A stretch of 64,000 bases of DNA, taken from positions 1,426,001-1,490,000 of the forward strand of contig NZ_CP006018.1 of the NCBI RefSeq assembly GCF_000706765.1. Reading direction: 5' to 3'. The notes under the pieces were generated by a model. It made no database searches, was not told the origin of the DNA, and saw only the letters and a list, made by a program, of their open reading frames with translations. The DNA is from Bifidobacterium [indicum] DSM 20214 = LMG 11587. Its GTDB lineage: Bacteria; Actinomycetota; Actinomycetes; Actinomycetales; Bifidobacteriaceae. Every line of letters begins with the position of its first letter. Position 1 is the stretch's first letter. Below are positions 1 to 7,543 of this stretch, in pieces. Both the position numbers and the translations under genes were made by a program.

Positions 1-174
1 GGTGACATACTGGCGCTCGGCCTCCTTGTCCTTGTTGAATTGGATCCTGCCATCCGCGTCATAGAGGTTGAGCATGGCGTTCAGCGCATGATAGTCATGC
101 GCTGGATCATGGTCCTGCTCCTCACGGGTCCCCGTCTTGTCCAAACTGAGCGAAGTATCGTCGTAGGCGCCCAT
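1..174 (-). CDS. nrdE: Ribonucleoside-diphosphate reductase alpha subunit NrdE, N-terminal fragment
   Basis: Only the first 58 codons are present; the gene leaves the window on the left. Translation begins M-G-A-Y-D-D-T and contains [20 protein letters not shown], the typical N-terminal segment of the class I NrdE catalytic subunit. NrdE reduces ribonucleoside diphosphates to deoxyribonucleotides using a radical generated by NrdF. The ATG is preceded by an AGGAAAGG ribosome-binding site six bases upstream. It lies 43 bases after nrdI and is probably co-transcribed with it. The active-site cysteines are outside the window and could not be checked. Confidence 0.9.
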   Translation of the reverse strand, partial: MGAYDDTSLSLDKTGTREEQDHDPAHDYHALNAMLNLYDADGRIQFNKDKEAERQYVT

Positions 175-217
175 CTGCGTCCTTTCCTGGCTTGTCTGTA
201 TCGGTGTCTTGTTGTTT

Positions 218-727
218 TTATTCAGGATGATTGTGGAAGAAGTCGAGCACACCCTTACGGACCTTGTCTTCGTCTTCCTTGGTGCCCATGAGTTCGAAAT
301 AGTAGAGGAAGGGCACCTGGCACTTGCGTGAGATGATGTCACCGGCCATGCAGAAGGCGTCGCCGAAGTTGGTGTTGCCCGAAGCGATGACCCCACGGAT
401 GCAGGCCCGGTTCTGCGGATCGTTGAGGAAGCGCTTTATCTGGGGCATGACCGCCTTCTTGGCCGAACCGCCACCATAGGTCGGCACCACCAGAATGTAA
501 GGTTGGTTCACCTTGAGCTCAGGATCCTTGGGACGGAGGGGGATTCGGAACACATCAATCCCCTCATCCTCCAGATGGCAATTGGCGATGAATCTGGCCG
601 TGTTCTGCGAGGCCGAGGAGAAATAGACCACCGACCCTACACGGTCCCCCTTTGCAGCCAGCTCCGGAGGGCTGACCTCCCCCTGGCCCCCCGACCCGAC
701 TGGACCCGGTTTCGCCATATCCGACAT
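218..727 (-). CDS. nrdI: Flavodoxin-like NrdI
   Basis: The protein has 169 residues. It has the NrdI flavodoxin fold signature: [15 protein letters not shown] near residue 33 (FMN phosphate loop), a [14 protein letters not shown] segment, and [18 protein letters not shown] (flavin-contacting loop). NrdI delivers a flavin-derived oxidant to NrdF to form its radical. In class Ie enzymes it supports hydroxylation of a tyrosine to DOPA, which matters because the NrdF here is of that type. The first 28 residues are a Gly/Pro-rich extension of no clear role. The ATG follows an AGGAGG site at seven bases. It lies between nrdF and nrdE and appears to have its own promoter with paired NrdR-like boxes. 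Confidence 0.93.
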   Translation of the reverse strand: MSDMAKPGPVGSGGQGEVSPPELAAKGDRVGSVVYFSSASQNTARFIANCHLEDEGIDVFRIPLRPKDPELKVNQPYILVVPTYGGGSAKKAVMPQIKRFLNDPQNRACIRGVIASGNTNFGDAFCMAGDIISRKCQVPFLYYFELMGTKEDEDKVRKGVLDFFHNHPE

Positions 728-804
728 ACGATGACCTCCTGAAGCCTCCGGATCTCCCCGGATAAAACCTGCGTGCTCCCTGCCTTCAAATCAGGAAGCC
801 TCAA

Positions 805-851
805 CTACTATATATGGGGACTCGCCGCAAAACGAGCACCACATATTGTGC
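805..851. promoter_or_regulatory. Paired NrdR-box-like sites upstream of nrdI-nrdE
   Basis: Two 16-base sites resemble the NrdR consensus ACACwATATATwGTGT. Box one at 805-820 (ctactatatatgggga) matches about 11 of 16 positions and box two at 836-851 (gcaccacatattgtgc) about 12. Their starts are 31 bases apart, the helical phasing known for tandem NrdR boxes. They lie in the 168-base gap between nrdF and nrdI, implying that nrdI-nrdE can be transcribed and repressed separately from nrdF. Confidence 0.7.
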
Positions 852-895
852 CAACTGTTCTTCATCTCACATAGATGCCCATCCCGGGCAATATT

Positions 896-1945
896 TCAGA
901 AATCCCAGTCGCCGTCATCCGTGGACTCCGAATGTCCCATGACATAGGATGACCCGGACCCGGAGAAGAAATCGTGATTCTCATTGGCCGACGGAGACAG
1001 TGCGGCCAGAATCTCCGAACTGACAGCGGTCTGGTCCGATCCGAACCGTGCCGGATAGCCCAGGTTCATCAGCGCCTTGTTGGCGTTGTACCGAACAAAG
1101 GCGAAGACATCGTCCACAAAGGGGAACCCCTCATAGATCTGGCCCGAGTAGACCATCTCCATGTCATAGAGCCTGTCGAGAAGGTCATTGGTGAACTTCT
1201 CCAGCATGACGCGGTCACCCTCGGTCCTATCCTCCAGGCCCCGCTGGAACTTATAACCGGAGTAGTAGCCATGAATGGCCTTGTCGCGCAGAATCAGGCG
1301 AATCATATCAGCCGTGTTCATCAGCTTGGCGTGACTGGAGAAATACAGCGGCAGATAGAACCCGGCATAGAGCATGAGGGAGGAGAGCATGGTGGAAGCC
1401 ACCTTGCGCTTCAACGGATCATCGCTGACATACTCCTGCAGGACCGCATGGACCCGCTCCTGGAGGACGTCATTGGCCACGGCCCAGCGATAGGCCCTGT
1501 CGATCTCGTCACTGGAGCAGAGGGTGGAGAAGACCGACGAGTAGGACCGGGCATGGACCGACTGCATGAAGGCGATATTGGTATAGATGGCCTGCTCCTG
1601 CTCGGTGCGGGCATGATCTATCTGAACCAGCTCTCCGATGGTGGCCTGGGTGGTATCCAGCATGGTCAGACCGGTGAAGACCCGGACCGTGGTCTGCCGC
1701 TCATGCTCGGTCAGACCATTCCAGGAGGGAATGTCATTGGACAGAGGAACCTTTTCGGGGAGCCAGAAGTTGGAGACCAGGCGATTCCAGACCTCCAGGT
1801 CCTTCTCATCGGTGATGTGGTTCCAATTGACCGGTCGGACCCTGCCCTCGGGATTGACCCGGTACTCGGGCGGGGTAATGGAGGCCTTCATCATCGCATC
1901 ATCCGCATAGGCCCCGGCTGCCTCGGTCTCGATTTTCGCACTCAT
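896..1945 (-). CDS. nrdF: Ribonucleotide reductase beta subunit NrdF, class Ie (QSK type)
   Basis: The protein has 349 residues and is clearly an NrdF, the radical-generating subunit that pairs with NrdE. Aligned by motif with ordinary class Ib NrdF, three metal-binding glutamates are replaced: FMESVH reads FMQSVH (Gln128), LLESFLFY reads MLSSLMLY (Ser188), and RDEAVHGYY reads RDKAIHGYY (Lys222). Asp97, His131, His225 and the radical-site Tyr135 are kept. This Gln/Ser/Lys set is the published signature of class Ie NrdF, which works without metal through a DOPA radical made with NrdI. The gene order nrdF-nrdI-nrdE also matches class Ie operons. The chosen ATG has an AGGTAGGA site; an in-frame ATG six codons upstream (1963) has none. 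Confidence 0.93.
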   Translation of the reverse strand: MSAKIETEAAGAYADDAMMKASITPPEYRVNPEGRVRPVNWNHITDEKDLEVWNRLVSNFWLPEKVPLSNDIPSWNGLTEHERQTTVRVFTGLTMLDTTQATIGELVQIDHARTEQEQAIYTNIAFMQSVHARSYSSVFSTLCSSDEIDRAYRWAVANDVLQERVHAVLQEYVSDDPLKRKVASTMLSSLMLYAGFYLPLYFSSHAKLMNTADMIRLILRDKAIHGYYSGYKFQRGLEDRTEGDRVMLEKFTNDLLDRLYDMEMVYSGQIYEGFPFVDDVFAFVRYNANKALMNLGYPARFGSDQTAVSSEILAALSPSANENHDFFSGSGSSYVMGHSESTDDGDWDF

Positions 1946-2058
1946 GTCCGTCCTACCTTTCATAACGTCTTCTACCCCCGCTCATATGGTTCTCGTCCGC
2001 AGCAGTCCTTGGACGTACCCTGCAACAGACGGATATGGATAGGGCTACTGCCGTACAG

Positions 2059-2106
2059 GCACTAGATATTGTTATCTCCAGTGCAGGCAACCACAATATA
2101 TAGGCT
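2059..2106. promoter_or_regulatory. Paired NrdR-box-like sites upstream of nrdF
   Basis: Two sites match the NrdR consensus: 2059-2074 (gcactagatattgtta, about 12 of 16) and 2091-2106 (ccacaatatataggct, about 13 of 16, with a perfect ten-base core). Their starts are 32 bases apart, within the usual 31-32. They lie about 110 bases upstream of the nrdF start and should allow repression by the ATP/dATP-sensing regulator NrdR, which is not encoded in this window. Confidence 0.75.
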
Positions 2107-2278
2107 CCCAAGAGCGGACACAAGCCTAAAAGCGGGTGTTTATGGCAGCTTGTGAGAAACCTAACAAAAACTTCGACCCCTCAAAGATTGGCTGTTCGGG
2201 ACCTGGCATCCCTGTTCCACAAGCCATAAACAGAGGGGGAAAAGCGAAGGACAGAAAAGGGCCATGCCAGCGCATACA

Positions 2279-2313
2279 GAGCCGGGCGGTCTCCCTTGAC
2301 CGCCCGCGGCTCC
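2279..2313 (-). terminator. Hairpin after hisC
   Basis: GAGCC-GGGCGGT pairs with ACCGCCC-GCGGCTC across an eight-base loop, with one bulged dinucleotide. It lies ten bases past the hisC stop. No long T-run follows, so it is a probable rather than certain intrinsic terminator. Confidence 0.6.
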
Positions 2314-2322
2314 CACAAATCC

Positions 2323-3405
2323 TCAGATCAGCCCCTGCTCCTTAAGATCGGCACAGACCCGGATGACCCGGTCGTTGGCCTCGGCCTCCCCGATGGTTAT
2401 GCGTATGCCTTCGTTCGGGAAGGCCCTGACCGCGAGACCGTTGGCAAGGAAGCTCTCATAGGCCTGGTCCGTGGCCCCACCCAGGGGCAACCAGAAGTAG
2501 TTGGCCCGGGAGCGGGGAATCCACCATCCCTGCCCCTCCAGGGCGGCAACCACCTTGGCTCGTTCCTTCATGATGCCTTCCACGCGATCCCGGAGCTGGT
2601 CGGACACATCGAGACTGACCATGGCGGCCTCCTGGGCCATGTCGCTGACACCGAAGGGCAGGGCCACCTTGCTCAGTCCCTGGACCACCTCGGCCGGTGC
2701 CACAGCGTAGCCGATGCGCAGGCCGGCCAAGCCATAGGCCTTGGAAAAGGTTCTTGCCACAACCACATTGGGATGATTCCGCATGAGTTCCAGCCCCTTG
2801 GCCTGGGCGGGATCGTCATTGAACTGGAAATACGCCTCGTCGAAGAGAACCAGGACATCATCGGGCACCGCCTCAAGCAGGTGCAGCGCCTCCTCCTGCG
2901 AAACCGAAGTACCCGTAGGATTGTTGGGATTATTGACGATGACCAGGCGCGTTCTGTCGGTCAGAGAGGCAATCATGGCCTCGATGTCGTGCCCGCCCCT
3001 GTCGTTCAACGGCACCGGCACGCAGGTGGCTCCGGCACCGGTCACGATGATGGGATAGGCCTCGAAACTCCGCCAGGGATACATCACCTCATCCCCCTCG
3101 CCGGCCACAAGATTGACCAGCTGGGTGATGACCTCCGTCGACCCGCACCCCAGCTGGATGTTCTCCGGGGCAACCTGGTGCAGGCGGGCCAGGCGCTCGA
3201 CGAGCACCGTCCCACGCATATCCGGATAGCGGTTCAGGTGCACCAGGGCCCGGTCCGACACGGCCTCCCTGACAGCGGCCAGAGGAGGATAGGGGTTCTC
3301 ATTGCTGGAGATCTTATAGGGGGTCAGTCCCGGGGTGACCGGAGCCGCCTTGCCCTGCCTGTAGCCGGGCAGGGCGTCAATGGAAGAGCGATGTCTGTAT
3401 GCCAT
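2323..3405 (-). CDS. Histidinol-phosphate / aromatic amino acid aminotransferase, HisC family
   Basis: The 360-residue PLP-dependent class I/II aminotransferase starts MAYRHRSS. It shows the HisC-type N-terminal motif KISSNENPYPP, NNPNNPTGTS (PLP/substrate contacts), LVLFDEAYFQF, and the PLP lysine in RTFSKAYGLAGLRIGYA. It catalyses glutamate-dependent transamination of histidinol phosphate or aromatic 2-oxo acids. Because it is not beside other his genes, it could be the separate aromatic aminotransferase that actinobacteria often carry; sequence alone does not decide. An upstream in-frame start at 3453 adds 16 residues, but neither start has a convincing ribosome-binding site. It is monocistronic by appearance. 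Confidence 0.85.
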   Translation of the reverse strand: MAYRHRSSIDALPGYRQGKAAPVTPGLTPYKISSNENPYPPLAAVREAVSDRALVHLNRYPDMRGTVLVERLARLHQVAPENIQLGCGSTEVITQLVNLVAGEGDEVMYPWRSFEAYPIIVTGAGATCVPVPLNDRGGHDIEAMIASLTDRTRLVIVNNPNNPTGTSVSQEEALHLLEAVPDDVLVLFDEAYFQFNDDPAQAKGLELMRNHPNVVVARTFSKAYGLAGLRIGYAVAPAEVVQGLSKVALPFGVSDMAQEAAMVSLDVSDQLRDRVEGIMKERAKVVAALEGQGWWIPRSRANYFWLPLGGATDQAYESFLANGLAVRAFPNEGIRITIGEAEANDRVIRVCADLKEQGLI

Positions 3406-3556
3406 GGCCACCATGGTAGCGAGCCATGCGCCGGGCACAAGCTTCAGGACCACTTACGACACCACAGGGCTCGCATGGCGGACCCGGACGGCGCCCGGAT
3501 ACGAAAAAGCCGGGGCCCCTCAGGGCACCCGGCCAGAAAAATCGATAAGGTCCAGC

Positions 3557-3850
3557 CTACTTGAGGATGGCCAGCACGTCGCGCGCGGACACGATCAGGT
3601 AGTCCTCACCACCATAGGTGACCTCGGTGCCGCCGTACTTGGAATACAGAACCTTGTCGCCAACCTTGACATCCATGGGGATACGCTCCCCCTTGTCATC
3701 ACGGCGTCCGGGACCGGCAGCCAGGACTTCGCCCTGCTGGGGCTTCTCCTTGGCGGTATCAGGAATCACCAGACCCGAAGCGGTCTTGGTCTCCGCCTCA
3801 GCCTGCTTGATGACGATCTTATCTTCCAACGGTGTGAGTGCAATCGACAC
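3557..3850 (-). CDS. groES: Co-chaperonin GroES
   Basis: The 97-residue protein begins at GTG ([14 protein letters not shown]), preceded by GGGAGG. The GroES fold is clear: [19 protein letters not shown], the mobile-loop region ending in [17 protein letters not shown], and [14 protein letters not shown]. It caps GroEL to form the folding chamber. GroEL is not adjacent, so groES and groEL are at separate loci here. A longer reading from 3934 exists but lacks a ribosome-binding site and would extend into the promoter. Regulation by HrcA is indicated by a perfect CIRCE element about 115 bases upstream. Confidence 0.97.
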   Translation of the reverse strand: MSIALTPLEDKIVIKQAEAETKTASGLVIPDTAKEKPQQGEVLAAGPGRRDDKGERIPMDVKVGDKVLYSKYGGTEVTYGGEDYLIVSARDVLAILK

Positions 3851-3966
3851 TGTGGACCTCCCTACATCTGTGAGAACAGCCAATAAACCCACGCCGGAAC
3901 GTCGATGAGAGGCTGACGAACACTCACCACGCATTCCTTTGCGCTACCTGTCATCGTAGCGCGAAA

Positions 3967-3993
3967 TTAGCACTCTGCCAACTTGAGTGCTAA
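3967..3993. promoter_or_regulatory. CIRCE operator (HrcA binding site)
   Basis: TTAGCACTC, nine bases, then GAGTGCTAA: a perfect copy of the CIRCE inverted repeat. It is placed upstream of groES and immediately beyond the 3' end of the neighbouring SepX-like gene. It is the known target of the heat-shock repressor HrcA. Confidence 0.95.
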
Positions 3994-4028
3994 TGCCGAC
4001 AGTGAACAGTCACCGCAGGGTCGGGCAC

Positions 4029-5426
4029 TCAGTCCTGCCTGGACGGCTGCCGACGGGCCAGGATGGCCTCGACTCCGATGGAGAGCGAGTCCGAGCTCTG
4101 CTTGGGAACCTCCACGTCGGCCTCCATCTCACGCTGATGGAAGTCCTTGGGCATATCCACCCGGCCCTTTTCGGAAGAGCCGGTTCCGGTCTTGCCTGCA
4201 CGGTCGGCGTTCTTTCGCTTCCCTGCCTTCTTCCCTCGGGTTTCCGCCTTGGCTGGCTCGGCCTTGGAGACCTGCCTTGTGGACTTGATCTCCAGACTCT
4301 GCGGCCCTTCGGACTCCGGCATCGATCCATTCCGGGGTGAACCCAGGGAGAAGGAAATCAAATCCTGGGATGCGGCCATCTCAAAGGCGTCCAGGGCAGG
4401 AGAGGGCTTGATCCGCTCCAGTTCGTGGGTGGCATCCTGACCCGCGTCGCCCGATACCTGAGCAGCAGCAGCAGCAGTGAAGGACTCCAGGTTGACCTGC
4501 TGTCCTCGAAGAGAGACCGTACCTTTTCCTGCCTTCCGTGCAGCCTTCCCCGTTTTCCCGGCCCCGGCAGGCTGCCCTGCTTTCTCGGCACTTGAAGTGG
4601 AGTTCCTCTCAGCAGCATTCCGTACACCGCCACGGTGCTCGGAGCGATCGGCAATCTTGGCATCCGCCGACGGGGTCTTCCCGCCCTTGGTTGCACCCTT
4701 CTCGCCGGTCCCGGTATTCGTCGCCGCATTTTCGGTCTTGCGCTTACGGGCACTCAGGGCAGCGCGCTTGTCCTCGCGGGCCTTGGCAATGGTCCGGTTG
4801 ATTTCCTGTTGGTCAAGGACATCCGTTGCAATCTCCGAGGGCGACCCCACGGACTCCCCGCCATCAGCCGGAGCCACGGCGGCCCTGCCGGAAGGACGGC
4901 CGCCACCTTTCGTCAGGCTGGCGGCTCGCTGGCGACGCTGGAGGGCCTTGCGCCGGGCCAGGTTGGCCTCCCAGGCACGGGCCTGAGCCGATGCATGGGC
5001 CCCGGCAATCAGAACCATGACCGTCAGAGCCAGGGGAATGAGCATGAACCAGAAGCTGTACTCCATAGGGAAGGAGAACCCGGCAACCAGGGCCGTCACC
5101 ACCAGCAGGGAGACGACCAGAATGCGCCGCCTGCGAATCGCCTCCCGGCGCATCTGCCGAACGCGCCGGATTCGCTGGGCTTCACCCAGCGAGGCTTTGT
5201 CCTGCTGCTTCTGCTGCATGACCAACCCTTTCGCTGTTTGCGGCCCGGCATCACCGAACCGCATGCCGTCCTGCTCCCCAACCATGTGAAGGGAGGTGGA
5301 CAGCTTGTCCTGACGGTGCTCCGAGGCCCGTTTCATACCTCTTACGGTCCGCCCCGGCAACCAAGCCAGTACCAGAATCGCCGCAATCACCACCATAACG
5401 ATGCTGCTGAGCGATTCGTAAACCAT
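4029..5426 (-). CDS. SepX/GlpR-like actinobacterial membrane protein
   Basis: The 465-residue protein has an N-terminal membrane segment (residues about 8-23, IVMVVIAAILVLAWLPG), a basic linker, two further hydrophobic segments (about 102-118 and 123-142) separated by a short loop, then a long hydrophilic tail rich in Lys, Ala, Gly and Ser. This architecture, and the position beside a RimJ-type acetyltransferase, match the SepX (GlpR) divisome protein family of actinobacteria, which acts with the septal ring. The basic repeats RRRRILVV and RRKALQRRQR flank the membrane segments. The long tail is low-complexity and probably disordered. The family call rests on topology and synteny more than on motifs. 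Confidence 0.65.
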   Translation of the reverse strand: MVYESLSSIVMVVIAAILVLAWLPGRTVRGMKRASEHRQDKLSTSLHMVGEQDGMRFGDAGPQTAKGLVMQQKQQDKASLGEAQRIRRVRQMRREAIRRRRILVVSLLVVTALVAGFSFPMEYSFWFMLIPLALTVMVLIAGAHASAQARAWEANLARRKALQRRQRAASLTKGGGRPSGRAAVAPADGGESVGSPSEIATDVLDQQEINRTIAKAREDKRAALSARKRKTENAATNTGTGEKGATKGGKTPSADAKIADRSEHRGGVRNAAERNSTSSAEKAGQPAGAGKTGKAARKAGKGTVSLRGQQVNLESFTAAAAAQVSGDAGQDATHELERIKPSPALDAFEMAASQDLISFSLGSPRNGSMPESEGPQSLEIKSTRQVSKAEPAKAETRGKKAGKRKNADRAGKTGTGSSEKGRVDMPKDFHQREMEADVEVPKQSSDSLSIGVEAILARRQPSRQD

Positions 5427-5530
5427 AAGGCCCTACGTTAGTTGACGGCATACCCCAAATAGACCGGGAAGGCGAGGCGTGTCGGCCTTCTGGACCTTTC
5501 CTGGACGAATGGGACGGATCATGAACGGCC

Positions 5531-6187
5531 CTAAAGCCGGTCCAGAATCCGCGGATCGTAATCCTCCGACAAAAGACTGAAAGTCAGATGATCCCTCCAG
5601 GCCCCATTCACATACATGTATCCCCTTCTCAGCCCCTCAGGCTTCAGACCCACCTTGCGTGCCACGGCAAGGGATCTTTGATTCTCCGGCAGAATGGCCA
5701 CCTCTATGCGGTGCAGATGAGGGCCCGTATCGGCCCGGAAGGCCCAGTCAGCCAGCAGGGCCAGGGAAAGCGGTGCGAAACCATGACCGATCCACTTCTC
5801 GGCGACCCAATAGCCCACCACAGCCGTTCGCATGGCCCCGTAGCAGATTGCCCCAAGTGATACCTGCCCGACCAGCCTGGTCTGAAACTCCATCAGGAAG
5901 AGGGCCGAACTTCCCTCACGCCTGGACCGCTCCAGGGAGCTCATCCATTGGGCGTAACTCATGCCGGGGCCGTGCGTGGGGTCGCCGGATTCCCAAGGCG
6001 CAAGCCAGTCCCGGTTATCCCACCGCACCCGGTTCCACTCCTCCTGGTCATTCTCCCGGATGGGTCTCAGGCAAAAATCACCGTGCCCCGGTGGCGCAGT
6101 GAGCCGATCGGGGAGAATCAGGGCACGGGCCTGATCACGGGACTGACTGCCATGCCAGGCATCACGCAAGGACTGGAGGACGGACAT
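5531..6187 (-). CDS. GNAT acetyltransferase, RimJ/RimL type
   Basis: The 218-residue protein has a GNAT fold: an N-terminal FCLRPIRENDQEEWNRV strand-helix, a central VGYWVAEKWIGHGFAPLSLALLADWAF (acetyl-CoA-binding beta4/alpha3), and HRIEVAILPENQRSLAVARKVGLKPEG, the usual RimJ/RimL C-terminal motif. Members acetylate N-termini of ribosomal proteins such as S5 or other substrates; the target here is unknown. It lies upstream of the SepX-like gene on the same strand, an arrangement conserved in actinobacteria, and diverges from the cyclo-ligase gene. Confidence 0.85.
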   Translation of the reverse strand: MSVLQSLRDAWHGSQSRDQARALILPDRLTAPPGHGDFCLRPIRENDQEEWNRVRWDNRDWLAPWESGDPTHGPGMSYAQWMSSLERSRREGSSALFLMEFQTRLVGQVSLGAICYGAMRTAVVGYWVAEKWIGHGFAPLSLALLADWAFRADTGPHLHRIEVAILPENQRSLAVARKVGLKPEGLRRGYMYVNGAWRDHLTFSLLSEDYDPRILDRL

Positions 6188-6381
6188 ATCTCCATGGTCT
6201 CACCAAACGATCGCCAAATCGCCCCGAACTCACCGGTATCCTCGTCCGGCCACCGCTGGGGGCTACCAATCGTGGGAATCTCCTGATAAAACGGTCCTTA
6301 TGACCCTGACGGCCCGGCACACTGTCATGTTGCCGCTCACGTCTCCGGTCGCGTTTCGTCAACCACCGGATAGGAGAAGCC

Positions 6382-7146
6382 ATGCCAGTGGAGAACGACC
6401 CGAGCACGGGGAGGATGGGCGCGAGCGCCCAAACCCCACACGGTGGGGTCATGGACCAGAATGGGAGTTGCAAGAACGCCCTGCGCAAGAGGCGCTTGTC
6501 GGAGCGGCACCACATCAGCGACGACCGACTCTCTAAGGCTGGTCGGAATCTGGCCGTGCAGTTGCTCGAATCGGTTCTCCCGATGGTTGCATCGAAAGAA
6601 GAAGACCGGATGGATGCGTCAGATCACGGCAGGGAGGAAGCCGTCCTTGGCGACATCCCGAGGGCCGCTGCTTTCTCTTCCATACGGGGTGAGGTTCCTA
6701 CGGACGACCTCCTCAAGACCCTCCTGGATTGCGGCTATCAGGTCCTCATACCCAAATTGGGCACCGGCTTGGAGGTCGGATGGGGCCTCATGAGCGGACC
6801 GACCGACCTGGGCCGGATGGAGACCATCGGCGGCTGGCGGCCCGATGAACCCGAGGGCGTCAGCCTACCTGCCGAAAGCCTGGCCGGAGCCCGCCTGATT
6901 CTGGTACCCGCCCTCTCCATAGACACCTTGGGGACCAGGCTGGGTCGGGGCGGCGGTTGGTACGACCGGGCCCTGGTAAATCGGACGGACGGAGCCCTGG
7001 TTGTGGGCATCTGCTGGGAGGAGGAGCTGGTCACGGATCCTCTCCCCCACCTGCCCCATGACCTGCCTGTCGATGCCGTCCTGACACCGACGGGATTCAC
7101 GCTTACAGCGGCAGGCCGGTCACGTCGAGCGTCTTTCGGGTCATAA
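6382..7146 (+). CDS. 5-formyltetrahydrofolate cyclo-ligase
   Basis: This is a 254-residue protein of the 5-FTHF cyclo-ligase family, which converts 5-formyl-THF to 5,10-methenyl-THF with ATP. Diagnostic features are the N-terminal KNALRKRRLSERH basic segment, the RLGRGGGWYDRAL glycine-rich loop, and the C-terminal DLPVDAVLTPTGF. The start at 6382 has an AGGAG site five bases upstream. An alternative ATG at 6451 (MDQNGSC) would remove 23 residues not typical of the family and also has a G-rich site, so the true N-terminus is uncertain. It begins the plus-strand run cyclo-ligase, FmdB, SAF protein, MscL. Confidence 0.9.
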   Translation: MPVENDPSTGRMGASAQTPHGGVMDQNGSCKNALRKRRLSERHHISDDRLSKAGRNLAVQLLESVLPMVASKEEDRMDASDHGREEAVLGDIPRAAAFSSIRGEVPTDDLLKTLLDCGYQVLIPKLGTGLEVGWGLMSGPTDLGRMETIGGWRPDEPEGVSLPAESLAGARLILVPALSIDTLGTRLGRGGGWYDRALVNRTDGALVVGICWEEELVTDPLPHLPHDLPVDAVLTPTGFTLTAAGRSRRASFGS

Positions 7147-7254
7147 TAAGGGTCGGAAGAGTCAGAACCCACCGCCTATGGTCGCCAGTACCGCTAGGAT
7201 GTGGGTGTTGACCAGACTCGTGTAGAGAACGATTACCAGCGGAGGGAACGAACG

Positions 7255-7458
7255 GTGCCTACCTATCATTACCGTTGCAAGAACTGCGGTTACGACTTCA
7301 CGGAGGAGCAGTCCTTCGACGACGACCCCATCACCATCTGCCCCAAGTGCAATGAGGAACAGGTCCGCAAGGTCTTCTCCGCTGTTCCCATCGAGTTCAA
7401 GGGGCACGGCTTCTATCGCACCGATGGGGCCTCGGGGTCCTCCGACTCCGGCAAGTAG
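7255..7458 (+). CDS. FmdB-family zinc ribbon protein
   Basis: The 67-residue protein starts at GTG with GGAGGG eight bases upstream. It has a zinc ribbon with CKNCG near residues 8-12 and CPKC near 29-32, followed by VRKVFSAVPIEFKGHGFYRTD, the FmdB/CxxC signature, and a short Ser-rich acidic tail. The mycobacterial relative Rv0991c, in the same neighbourhood, has been described as a redox-sensitive chaperone; whether this shorter protein does the same is inference. It lies between the cyclo-ligase and the SAF-domain gene and is followed by a strong hairpin. Confidence 0.88.
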   Translation: MPTYHYRCKNCGYDFTEEQSFDDDPITICPKCNEEQVRKVFSAVPIEFKGHGFYRTDGASGSSDSGK

Positions 7459-7481
7459 CACTTCCAGTCATACTTGACCAC

Positions 7482-7543
7482 ATCAGCCATGGAACCCGGC
7501 AAATCAGGTAATCACCTGACAGCCTGGGTCCATGGCTGATTTT
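7482..7543 (+). terminator. Long three-part hairpin after fmdB, covering the next start codon
   Basis: ATCAGCCATGG (7482-7492) pairs with CCATGGCTGAT (7530-7540). Inside, ACCCGGC pairs with GCC-TGGGT (one bulge) and CAGGT pairs with ACCTG. Four T residues follow. It looks like a terminator for fmdB, yet the ATG of the next gene (7532) is inside the right arm. Confidence 0.75.

Noticed and set aside
2296-3564. 422-codon open frame on the plus strand opposite the aminotransferase
   Set aside because: Antisense shadow of the aminotransferase; no motif or start site.
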